This document shows, one piece after another, positions 26,984 to 38,600 of a DNA stretch of 64,000 nucleotides. Under the pieces are notes generated by a model that saw only the letters and a list, made by a program, of their open reading frames with translations, searched no databases and was not told where the DNA came from. Both the position numbers and the translations under genes were made by a program. The stretch's first letter is position 1. Each line of letters starts with the position of its first letter. Source of the DNA: Puffinus mauretanicus (Eukaryota; Chordata; Aves; Procellariiformes; Procellariidae); NCBI GenBank assembly GCA_023333565.1, contig JAJKFH010000209.1, forward strand, positions 2,123,001 to 2,187,000. The letters run 5' to 3'.

Positions 26984-27018
26984 ATATACATCATCACATT
27001 TCATGTGATGACGTATAT
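26984..27018. repeat. Near-perfect hairpin, 16-bp arms and 3-base loop
   Basis: The left arm at 26984-26999 ('ATATACATCATCACAT') and right arm at 27003-27018 ('ATGTGATGACGTATAT') are reverse complements except for one A/C mismatch, with a TTC loop. The right arm contains a TGACGTAT half-CRE-like site. It is too short for an animal pre-miRNA hairpin unless flanking bases also pair, and they do not appear to. Confidence 0.9.
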
Positions 27019-29364
27019 TACCACATTGTGTGCTTCGTTCCCTTCTTGCAACTTAAATCTTGGAAATCTGCTTTAGAAGAGGACAGATAATCTTCTTAAA
27101 GGTCCTTCTGATTTTAGGCAACAGTCCTTTCCTTCCTCATGCCCCCTTTTAAGTTTCTGAGCCTAAGTCAGATGTTTGCATGTATAGCTGCTAAATCTTT
27201 CTGTAACTGGTGTAAAAGTAGTCTTAGCAATATCTCTGGGAATTGGGTTATTTGAAATCGTTGCCTGTCCATCAGAACAGCAGAGATTGTTCAGGAGTTC
27301 CCTTGACACTTTTGCTTTACTCTCCCAGGAGAACCAGTCCTGTTTTTGCAAACTTCTCTTTCTTCCTAACATGAAAACAGTGGACTTTGAAAAGGGAGAT
27401 GGTCAAGGAACGACGTATGTGACTTTGAACCTAAACATCGTACATACAGGTTATGAGAGAAAAAAACATAATGATGACAATGGCCATGATCCTTCATGTG
27501 GTTATTTGGCAGAACATAATACAGTGTGTTTCACAACATGCTTCCAAAGTGTTACTGATTTCTATGGTCTGTATGCTATTCCAAAGGAAAAGAAATCTAG
27601 AAAATCTGCACCTGAGGTTTTAAGTACACAAAAAGATGCTATTTGTGAGGTAGCAATATTTCAACTTGACTATCACAGACAGAACATATAAAGAAGCTAT
27701 GAATCAACTTGACTTAAATTACGAGTGTGTGAAATTTAATAGAGAAAAAAGCTCAAACTTGTTGTTTTAATTTTTATCTGGGTCCTTACCGCAGACCCCC
27801 TAGCACCACCTCCATGAAGGAAAGGTCCTAATCCTGATCCTCTTTGGAGGGGAAGACTTCTAGAACCTTCTGGCTTCCATGACAAAAGAGAAGGTGAAGA
27901 AAAGAAAGAAAAAGAAAATCAGAAGGAAACCAGCCCCAAAGTACATCCCTACTTGGGGCAACCTGTTTTCTTCTTCATACAAAACTAATTCTGCTTAGAT
28001 CCTGTGTCCCTGTAATTTCAGCAAATGCTTAGCAATTTCTGAGAACACGGAGCTTGCAATGTGTGATCTGTCCCTTCTTTATCAAGTTTTAACAACCTAG
28101 ATCCTATGATGATGGATTCCTAAGCACTCCTGGGATAATCAAGAGGTCCAGCTAACCTCCATATCTGGTTTCATACAAAGATTTTCTTGACCCCGTTCTG
28201 TATCAAAGACATCTATTCGATGGAGCAGCCTGTTCTACTTGGCTCTGCAGTAAAAGGGGCAATAAGCACAATTCCTTTTCCCATGTCAACAGCCTTTTTC
28301 TGTTTTGTAGCAAAATGCCTAAAAATGCTTGGGTTATATGACATCAGACCAGTATGGAGCTACTTGTTTAGGTAATGATGAGTGAAAATATTGTTGTCTA
28401 TGTTGAAAAGAAGAATTAGTATTTTCCTGATGCAAGGGAAGCTTTTAGAACAGTTTCCCATCTCCGTCTGTTGCCATAACTGTACTCTTTGCTATTTCTT
28501 ACATTTTTGTAAACTGCTGTAGAGTGCAGTATATTTGACCCTGTGATTATGACTGAGATGCTGGGAGTTAAAAATGTTTTTGTTGAGAGCGGGCTGACAT
28601 GCTGATAAAAATGAACTACATTCCAGACCAAATTTCAGTATAGTACATATTTCAAGGCCACTTGATGCTTTGATATCACAAAAACAACGGTCTTTTGCGA
28701 CTGCAAACTTAGTATCTATAGTTTCTGGGGTTTTTTTGCAGGAGTTGCTGTTCCAAAGACAGAGTTTTATGTAAAAATCTGCTTGTCTTACCTTAATAAT
28801 AGTGTTGTCCTTTTACCCACTCTATTTGGCTTAAGATGTAGCAAAGGTTTATATTAGTTTAATGTCCTCTCATTCAATTAAAACTGTTCGATACTTGTGC
28901 CATACAGTGCAGTCAGCAGCATATTTTAGAAAATGCTCCTTTGGATGGTACAAATGTGTAATATTGAGCTGTACAGTTTAATGTATTCTTCTGAAGGAGG
29001 ATCTGTGCTTTTTAGGACACAACCACTAGCTTTTATTTTAACCACTGAGGCAAACTGAGTTCATTAGTGAGCATAATAGGATTAGACATGAAAAAATGGA
29101 CCCAAACTTTCTAATCTCATTTGAAAGGAGCCTCTCCAAAAGCAGACAAATGCTTTCTTTTTGCTGCCTTTTTGAAGCACCGTTTCACTGAAGCTGACTC
29201 AGATTGATAGAATAAGTAAAAAGACGAGTCACATTCTGCAGAGTGACATTATGTCTGACTAAGGCAGTAAGAAGCACTTGCCTTCAATAAAAGGAAATGT
29301 ATTCCACTTCCTATTAAGTTTCCCCTCTGCTTCTTATTAAGTTCAGGTAGGCGTAGTTCCTTGA
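27019..29364. other. Non-coding sequence, no gene seen
   Basis: The plus-strand frame of 134 codons at 27287-27691 has no family resemblance, no cysteine or glycine pattern and no matching splice structure, so I do not call it a gene. A purine-rich tract lies at 27884-27918. A G-run/T-run tract lies at 28727-28737. Confidence 0.65.
27884..27918. repeat. Purine-rich AAAG/GAAA tract
   Basis: A run of A and G with irregular AAAG units, apart from one T at 27895. It is the complementary composition type to the pyrimidine tract at 24641. Confidence 0.7.
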
Positions 29365-29604
29365 TATAAAAACGTGTATCCAACATTGACTTTCTCCTTT
29401 GGTCGAGGACACTAACTAAACGAAATGATCTTCAGCATTGGTGGTTGCTTATTATCTTTCAAACACGTAAGTATAGCAGGTTCCTTCTGAATGAAGTGGT
29501 ATGGTGCCGCAGCACAGCTAACCTTGCCCAGGTGTCTGCCTGCGTGCAAAACTCCTGCTGCTTTCCCAGTTGAAGTGTGCTTGATCTCTTCTCCGTCTCC
29601 GCAG
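29365..29604 (+). promoter_or_regulatory. Candidate TATA promoter with a mini-exon and intron
   Basis: A TATAAAAA box at 29365-29372 stands about 60 bases before an ATG at 29425. The frame reads MIFSIGGCLLSFKH and ends at a near-consensus donor, CAC/GTAAGT, with GT at 29467. A strong acceptor, 'CTCTTCTCCGTCTCCGCAG', ends at 29604. Joining the two sides gives a frame that stops at the eleventh codon after the first exon, so any product would be a peptide of about 24 residues. The 138-bp intron is also slightly richer in CpG than its surroundings. A small non-coding transcript is at least as likely as a peptide, and chance is possible. Confidence 0.2.
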
Positions 29605-31741
29605 TTAGGGGTCTATTGTTACACTCTCATCTGAAAGCTTGCAAATGACATTTGGGTGTGATCGACTGCTAATGGAAGATTACAACCCCGTGGATCAAAG
29701 TGAACCATACATCAGAAAGGGGCTCTTAAGAATTTTAAAGGTTTAACATAAAGAAGATAATTATACAGTCTGATTTAGAATTGTTTCTGTCCTTGTCACT
29801 CATACTTTTATGAGCCAAGCTTGTACTGCGACTGCACATGCGAGGAATGCTTTTGTATAAGAAATGTAATTGTAGCTTACACAAAATTCTTCCAAGATCT
29901 CACTTTTACAGAAGGTTGGTAGATAGGAAGAAAACCTTTGCTACCTAAAGATTTTCCATATCCATTTTGTTTAAGACTTCTAACAATTTCCTTAGGTTTT
30001 CACAATAATTAATGTTCTCTGATACTGTTGTGAGATTTAGAGTCCTTCTCTTTTGTACTTTTTTCAGACCAAGGACTGTAGAGTTCAGAAGTTCAACAGT
30101 AAAAGCAGTATAGGGTAGTCTGCCATTTGAATGCTGCCAATAGTGAAACACAGATAACTGCCTACAACTTCAGGTTATGCTGCGTGATTCACAGATGAGA
30201 TTAAAATACTGCTCTACATTTGAGAGTTGTCTCTGAGAAATTACCTTACAAGAAAAGCTAAGGATTCTAAAATAGTTCTGCGTTTGTTTGTTAGCAACGT
30301 GATTTGTAATGGTTTCTAAATAGTAGAGAGTAGCTGCAGCCTTGTCTAACACTGACCTTACCACTTCACATGACTGATTTTGTAAGGATCTACATGTAGG
30401 TGTTTAGATGTTTCACTGCTTCCGTCTGACACAAACTAATGATGTAGACTGGCTAAACATGGTGACATGATTAAACAGTGATGTTAATTAGTGGCTTCTG
30501 TGAGAGACTTGATCCCTCTTTTCAGTAGCATTTGTTATGCATGTACAGAACTTAAAGGGACAGAAGTGGATGTTTTCTTTATAGCATCTGTTAATAGTTC
30601 AGGAAAAACATTTAAACTATCTGGTAAAACGCATAAGGTCCATCTTCATGCCCCATGGTTGTGTAAAAACAGTATCTTTGCGTGAAGGGAGATGGCAATT
30701 TTCTGCACGTAGTAATCATCTGTACTATTACTTAGATGTCATGTATTGATGATCCTATTTCAATCAAACATATCTCATTCAGAGGGCTTTTGATGGGAGG
30801 AATTTTTGGAAGGGTTTAGGAAGGTTAAATCTGTGAGACATGGCTTCCATCTGGAATGCATTAGCTACAAAGATTTATTAGCCAGAGTGCCTCTGCATAA
30901 TGTTCCATGGAAAGCAAAGCCCTGCATCTAATTTCCAGCATGATGTCTATATGAGGAGTGATCTTTGAAATATCATAGGTGACAATCAAGTTTGTTATAA
31001 AAATAGTAAATGCACAGGATTTTCATGGCGGCTATTTTAAATCCCTCGTGAGGGCTGCTAAGCAGGTAGTTGATTTGTTGACAAATGATAAAACTGTAGG
31101 AATAGCAACATGCATGACATTTTTAAACAGGATAGACTCTTTAAGCAGTAAGTCTTACATCAGGAAAATTATCAACATTTAGTGGTTGCTTAACTCTGTG
31201 AAGGATGGCATTAGGAAATAATAGAGGCGATATTTAACTTTCTGTTTCGGTGTTTTCTGATTAAATCTGTTTCAAGAAGTGCTGCTTCTGATCAGCAAGC
31301 AGGAGGGAAGGAGCTTTACAGATTGTAATGCATTAACAAAGCTCATTCCCTGAAACTCTAAACCATCATGTGTCTGATGGAGGTTAAAAATTACTAGCAT
31401 AAGGACAGTACTGATCTCAGTTTCAGAATGAGCCAAGTGGGGAAAAAAGTGGGGTTTTTTAAGTCTGTAACTACATAAAAGAATTCAATGATATGCCTGC
31501 TACAGAACATTTCTACGTAGAATTGACAGGGTAAGGTGATTGGATTTCAGTCAATGATGAGAGAAAAGTGCCTAAAAAGCTTTGAAAATCTGACCCATTT
31601 AAGCAGCACAGTGAATTACTAAATATTAACTGGTACCTTGATGAGAATACTGTTTCTGAAAGACGGAGACAGCAATTTCTTTTCTGTAAACTCAGTTTCA
31701 GTATATAAAGTCTGAAGTTGCCAATACTCTCAAAAATTCCC
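29605..31741. other. Non-coding sequence, no gene seen
   Basis: Only short opposed ORFs (60-76 codons) are present. A G-run/T-run tract lies at 31451-31460. Nothing else stands out. Confidence 0.7.
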
Positions 31742-31776
31742 AATAAATAAATATTTATTTATTTCAAATAAATAAT
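31742..31776. repeat. Palindromic AAAT/ATTT array
   Basis: AATAAATAAAT runs directly into ATTTATTTATTT and then back to AAATAAAT, so the array is close to self-complementary. It could extrude a small cruciform or reflect a microsatellite expanding across a palindrome. Confidence 0.85.
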
Positions 31777-31974
31777 TCATGCATCATGATCTACTCCATT
31801 CCTGGCTTTTCCTTGGCCTCTGAGTCATGGCTGGTTCTCTGTTTGTAGAATGGATACCAGTAGAAGAATATTATATATAAAATGCATTTTAAAAGTGTAT
31901 GGAGGATAGAGGAAAAATAAAACCTGACACTTTTTAGAGGAGTATAAATGTGGCATTAGAACTGTGAGCAGGGA

Positions 31975-32155
31975 GTTTGGATATCTGAGTTGTATCTCAG
32001 CTTTACTTCAGAGAAAAAACTTCTGTGAACCTGGGTAAATATCTTTGTTTTCTGTGCTATATTACTTCCATTTGTGAAGTTGAGTACATGATGTTAGCTG
32101 CCTTTGCATAGGAATCCTGCTTTAATCATGTAATGATTATTAAATGCTTTCTAAA
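31975..32155 (+). mobile_element. MIR/CORE-SINE-like fragment, degraded
   Basis: 'TGAGTTGTATCTCAGCTTTA', 'GTGAACCTGGGTAAATATCT', 'TTGTTTTCTGTGCTATATTA', 'CTTCCATTTGTGAAGTTGAG' and later 'ATTATTAAATGCTTTCT' follow the order of MIR blocks (CCAGCTCTGCC, GTGACCTTGGGCAAGTCACT, CTCTGTGCCTCAGTT, CCCATCTGTAAAATGG, TTAATG..AAGCGCTTT). It is heavily diverged but consistent along its whole length. Confidence 0.65.
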
Positions 32156-32580
32156 AGAAAAAAAAGAATTTAGAGGTAAATTGCTTTCTGTGCCAGTAGA
32201 AAAATCCATTGCTGAAATATACCAAATATTCCCTCGTACAGACTGTCTTGTTGCTGAGCTAGAGTATCAAAGTGAATATCTTTTTCAGGTAATTTCTAGT
32301 TAAAGTTTTCTCCCATGCATATGTGTTTGTGTGTATATATTTCTGTACATAAGTATATATCAAAATATCAGAAAATATCCTCTGTTTTCAACCTTTTCTT
32401 TATAGAATCTATTAACTGAAAAATACAGATTATCCAATACAGAATATATTTTTAAAAAATTTGTAATCTCCTGGCTTCAGAAGTCTGAAACCCTGTGTAA
32501 TACCTGGAACATGCTAGTGAAGAAAGACCCCAGAAATCTGCTAGTTGCATCAAACAGCACCGCTTGTTGACTCATTAGTA

Positions 32581-32600
32581 AGTGTTAAAAAGTGTTAAAA
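32581..32600 (+). repeat. Exact 10-bp tandem duplication
   Basis: AGTGTTAAAA occurs twice without interruption. It is probably a slippage product with no implied function. Confidence 0.9.
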
Positions 32601-35600
32601 ACACAAAGATGGCAAAATGTGAAGGACAACAATAACTATCCAGCTTTGCCATCTGTGTATTTTGGGGCTAGATCAAGGTTTACAGTTTTTAAATTGCCAA
32701 TTCCTTTGGCAAAGGGTTGGGTTTAAAAAAAGTTAAATCAATAGTACTTTCATCTTCTCAGGGAGTTCGGTTGTTTCAGCAAAGGGTGTTCGATCCATTT
32801 ATTCCTGTCGGGAGTGAGGAAGGTAAGAAGACTCTAAGAAGACCCTCTGTGGCATCAAGAGCATTGAAAGAATGATTCGCAGCAGAGAAGTGCACTTTCT
32901 CTGCCTCTTTCCTACCTCTGTTTCCCATTTAGGTGGGATGTGAGGTCCAGGGCAACTGTTTGCTTCTTAGAACTCCTCCCTTTCCTTATTTAAAATCTTC
33001 CTGTGCAACAGCATTGGAGAGTTATCAAGACATTACTGCTTCTAACTGATCCTACAAGTAAGATGGTACTGAGCTGCATTTCCATTTTAGTATCTTTGAC
33101 TCTTACACTTTGTTGTTTAAGAGTTAGTTATAAGTTTATTTCTAAGAAGTTACTTTTCAATACGAGCTCATTAGTTCCTGCTGTGGGATCCCTGAGAGAG
33201 GAAATAGCAAAGCAGGACAAATGTGGGGGATCATGATCATTACAAAGGCACAGAGTCTTTAAGTGGGTAGACCCATTCAGGACAAAGAGTGCATGTTTAG
33301 ACAAGAGATAAAGCTCCATTGTGTCATCGGGAATGAATGTTTCATCATAATGAGTTATTCATACCTGCTGTGGATGTGCAAGTTCCAAGGCAAACCTGAA
33401 AGAGAGAGACTGGGCAGTTTGTTGACGAGTTATCCTTTAAGAAGGATAAGCTTCCCCACTTGCTTCAGAAAGATGCTGTATTGTCCTGATAGGATGAGGG
33501 GAGAGGATTGGGAAGAAATGGGTTGAGTTCTCTGAATTAGAATGAAGAATCATTAATTGTACAGTGTAAGTTTCTATTGCAGCCAGTAAGATGCTTGAAG
33601 GCAAACAACAGTGGTAGGTAGTTACTGGCCATTAGACACTTCTTTAAAAGGTATTCCTTGTGTGTGTTTCATTCACTTGTTTACTGTGGTAAGTACATGG
33701 GAATGGATATCTTTGGAACAAGTGACTGATGTACAGTTAATACTGTATTTTCAGTTATATATCCTATTCTCAGTACTTTCTTTTTAAAACAAACTTTTGT
33801 TCAGACAAGTGCTAAAAGGACTTATCCTCATTGTGTTGATGTGGTTGTGTTTCTCTTAGACTGTAGGAGGCAGCTGGCAGGAAAGAGAAATGTTATGATC
33901 TTTATAAAACAATTATGGGACAGATTTTCAGCTGTGGAGATTGCGTGGCCATTCAGTCCTTCCCCATCCACTTCACATTGCATCTGCCACCACTGCTGCT
34001 TCTGGTTTTCAGTGTTGGTATCCCCCCATAGTAGAAAACATAGCAAGGAGCTGACTCACTGTAATTTGTCAGCAGGTTTCAGCTATTGAGCTTTTAGGTA
34101 GTCTCTGTTGCAAATGTGGCTACTTCTTTTCCCTCCAGAATCCCCAAGAGAAGGCAGCACTGCATCTCGAAATTATTGACTTCCTCTTATGATCAAAGGT
34201 CAAACTCAGAAATTTGCACTGTTAGCCGACATCAGCCTTGTTGTAAGTGGAAGCTGCCGTAGTAGACAGAGTTCATGTACGTTGTCTGTGGTATACGGCA
34301 AGTTTCTTCTACAGCAAGTGGTTTTAAATGTCAAAATGAGTACTGATATTTCTAGATGTCCCATGTGCTATGGACTAGCTTTCACTGGGTGTACACCATC
34401 AGCTGCATTCAGAAGTTGATACGACTGTTTACTAAGCATATTCTCATTTGTAATACACTCTAGTGGGAATGTTATACACTGCTAGATTGTTGTCTTGCCT
34501 TACAAATATAAAGATCTCAGATTTTGGAGCATCTGGGTTTTGATATATTGCAAAATCTATCAAATGCAAAAGCTATTGTTAATTCCTCAAATACCAAAAT
34601 CTACAGTTCAGTTCATGGTGGCATGTGGTGTGGAGCTAAGAAAGAAATTTGGCCCTTTGTGCCTGTTTACTCATTCCAACTATTGAATAGCACATATATT
34701 GGAGCTCGGAAAATGTCCTTTCTAAGTTCGAACAGTGATTGTGTTAACATAAGCAAACCTAAAGCATGTGTTGAATGCTTATCAGGCATTAGAATCAATA
34801 AGTAGTCTTTAGATTTAAAATTAATGATTTTCTGTGTTCTCCAAAAGTCAAAATCTCTCAAAGTTGTCTTTGTTGCTTCTGATTTCTCCCCAGAGAGTAA
34901 GCAGGGTGTGATAAATCATCATACCCACAAAATAAACAAAGTGCTTGACAGAAAAGACTTGAATTAGACTTAAAAGAGGAAACCCCTGCCTTAAACATCT
35001 TCAATATTTTGAAACTGTAGTTGTGGAAATGTAAGATTAAAAGAAGATCTGGCGCAGCTCTAACCTAACACTGTTGCAGAGATGTTAGAAAGAGCTTTAA
35101 CATTATCTTGACATGGGAATGAGGTCATGTTGTTGGATTAAGTCATCTGACTGTATCCCTGCTATTTATTTGATGAGTCTTTTACAGGTTTACTTGATAA
35201 TGCCAAGTGATGTAGAAAATTTAAATACATAAAAACATCAGCAGAATAGCTGACTAAGAGCAAAGAGCCTTTACACAATCTTCTATGAAAAGTAACAGAA
35301 TACATTTTATGTATGAAAGGCTTAAAAATTGAATTAATAAGTAAATAAGCACATAAACATATATCTGTACATAAAGGAAACATAAGAGAGAAACCTAGGA
35401 TATAAAAATGAAACATTGTAGAGGACGTTATTGTGAAGGACAAGCTGACTAAATGAATTTGAATTTATGTAAAAACTGTTTAAATACCCATAGAAAAATA
35501 CATTTTGAAATGTGAAAGTTGAGATATAAACTCATAAAAGACTGAAGGTCTTATTATAAACTACCAGCAGCAGTATTTTCCTCAAACATCCTTTGTTCAG

Positions 35601-38600
35601 GTAACCATGTAAGTGAAAGTGAGGCCATCTCTGGATAATGCTACAAGCCTAATGCAGAAGGAAAAATTATTCCTGATAAAAAGTGTGCATCATTCTACAA
35701 TATGCAGTGCAGTGTTAGCTATTTTTTATCCCTGTTCATGTTGCAGTAGAATTTCTATTTTCTTCTTTTGCAGTCAGATTTGTAACAAATTTGGAGATTT
35801 CTGTCCCATGACTTTCTTTTTGAGCGTGTCAGACTCTTAGAGGTGTTATCCTGTATTTGTGTTAAACCTGTCACTGACAAGAAATATGCAATACACTAAA
35901 ACATCATTTGCAAATGGAATACAATGTAACCTTTCAGAGAATTCATCCAGCAAAGCCTCTGTGGAACAAAACAAATGTCCGCCAGTAAGTAGTAAAATTC
36001 TGAAGTTATGACCTGTACCTACTAAGAATAACTGAATAGTGAATTAGCTGGGAGATATGTACACTCTTATTTTAGGAATTTATTGTCTTATTCCATTAAG
36101 AAAAGAGAAATATGAAACTAAAATGTATCCTCAAGAATCTGTAGAGACAGAGGAGAAATCCACCTATGTGAACTATGAGGTGACCTACAAGATGAGAAGG
36201 TGAGACAATGAACTGTCTCTTTCCAATCTGAAATAAACATGTCCAGCTCAGAGATGGCAAACTACTACAGGATTCATAAAGAATGTTTGGACTAACAGAA
36301 CATTTCTCCCAAAAGTTAAATTCTTTTGAATAAACTGACAGAACATGCTTTTTTTGAGGCAGTAGTAGCCCTTTTAAGCCATAGAGCAGAAGGTGTTATG
36401 CTAAATAAAGCCTCTGGAACGTTTGGATGAACTTCTTGCCTTCTCTTAAAGAAAATTTGACATGTTGACACTCTTCTAAAATTTTGATCTATGATAATCC
36501 ACGTAAATCCCATCTAGTCAGTTAGTTGGTGTGTGATTTTCTCTCAAGTGTAGTTCTTGACCACCCTTTCTTTTCAAGTGCTGGTGACCTCTGAGCAGGT
36601 CAGTTTGCACCTTGCTAGTCTCATCTTGGCATACCTCCAGAAGGCGAATAGGTCAGACTTCTGTTAGTGAGCCAAAAAGGAAAGTTCAGTCTGAATGCTT
36701 AACAAGAGAATAGAGCATTCTGCAGTAAATGTTATTCTGACGCATAGCGGAAAGTGCCAGAACTTAGTTTGGGAACTTCCTAGAGCACAGGTAATAAATT
36801 TCATTTAGGCTGATCACATTCACCAGGAGTTAATGTGGAATCTTTACCAACACCTGTGAGCTCTGAGCAAGTTTCTCAGCTTACCATAGAGGTTTGCAAG
36901 GTTCTGTTCTGCAGTGGTAACATACAGATAATTCTGATGGACATTAATAGGAGCTCCTGGAATATGCAATTGAGCTCATAAGGTTAATGTCATAACCACA
37001 CATAAGTGTCACTACAAGGCCTGACAGTGATTTGGTCTCTACTTCTTGCTTTATCCAAATCTCAGCTTTTAGTTCTGTGTGGGAATCTGTATTACTCTCT
37101 TGAAATAGGTGACAAGCACACAAATTCTGACTAAGTTCATTAAGGGCTGTCCTTTTGGGTTTACACCAGAACAGCGCCCAGTGATGCTAGCATACTGCAG
37201 GATTGGGCCTATGGAGACCCAACAGTTTTATTTATCATAATGATAACTTGGAGATATATCAAAATTGATAACAGCAATAGAACTCCCTGTAAGAATTAAA
37301 AAGCTCATTAGAAAAGAATTTCTTAATGGTATAAATAGCTTTTTAAATCCAGCCAAGCCAAAATGCTATTTGATTATTCAAAGGGGATTTTTGAAGAGAG
37401 CTGTTAATCGGTGTCAGATTCAAAAGCAGTTCTATGCTGTCTTCACAGATAGAATGTAAAATGTTATATTTTTCATATCCATACATTTCTTAGTGTCTGT
37501 TATCGTCATGTGTCTTGAAAATTAGGAGGTACTGCATGAAGGAACATTTATAAGATTAGCTAAGTTTGGAGCTTCAAAAGTTAATGTTTGAGGTAGAAGA
37601 TTTTGCTTGTTAGCAAAATATATTTCTGAGAAAGAAATACATTTGCAGATACAAATAATTTACTGATAAGCTGCTACTGAGAAAATGTTAAGGAAATAAA
37701 TAATTCCAGGAGCAATGAAGCTGATGAGGCCTGATATATTTATGGCCTACTCCCATGTACAGTCTGGAGACTCTAGTGTCCAAAAACATGGTTGAGCTTT
37801 CTTTGCTTTGCGAGCTTTTCCTTCAGAATTTAGATAATTCTCCTGTACACAGGCACTTATTTCATGAAACTCGTTGGAGCTTAATATCTCTGAGACATCT
37901 ACCCTTTTCTCAAATTTGGTTTAAATAGGTCAGTAAGTTCAGTGTTATGGTGAGGCAGCTATACAGACAAACAGAACAATACCATAGGGCTTGTTTTCTT
38001 AGGAAAAAAATTGTATTCCCCTAAATCGGAGAACTTTGAAGTGACTTTTATGAATATGTTATTGCGTTCTCTTTATATTCTCTCATCGAAACTTTTTTTC
38101 TAACTGTTGTGTAGCTGGATGTTATTGATAAAGGGGCAGGAAGTGCAGTGAATAGAAAGACTCCACGAAGAGCACTAGCTTTTTGATGCCTCTCTTCATT
38201 ATTTTTCAGGAAGCCGAATGTTGCAAAATGCATATGCAATCATTTGGTGAGTTAGAAAGATTTGTGATGAAGTGTATTCATACCAAAAAGGTATTAATGC
38301 TTAAATTGAAGTACGAATTAGTTCTCTAAAAGCATATACTTAAAATGGACTTAGACCAGAAAATGAGGAAAGAGTAGAGTCGCGTTACTAAGAATGACCA
38401 TGAAACTTGAAATTTGGACGTTACGTAAAATTATTTTTGACACATTAAAATACGTTCAATCTATGCTCATTGTAATTCACTTTATGGTGAGTCGCTTAAT
38501 AGTAGAATATATATGATTTATACTGCTATCCTTCATGCTTTTAAACCGTAATATCCTTTCCTCAATGACTGCTTGTCAATTTCTCTGATCTAGAGTTGAT

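Noticed and set aside
27287..27691. 134-codon plus-strand open frame
   Set aside because: Looks more protein-like in composition than most, but I recognise no family and it has no flanking splice logic. Could be revisited if RNA-seq covers it.
32785..32812. GTGTTCGATCC resembling a tRNA B box
   Set aside because: No matching A box upstream at tRNA spacing and no cloverleaf pairing; treated as chance.
36590..36990. Possible MIR-like or hairpin repeat traces
   Set aside because: Fragments such as GAGCAAGTTTCTCAGCTTACC and CATTAATAGGAGCTCC are suggestive, but block order does not fit any family I recall.
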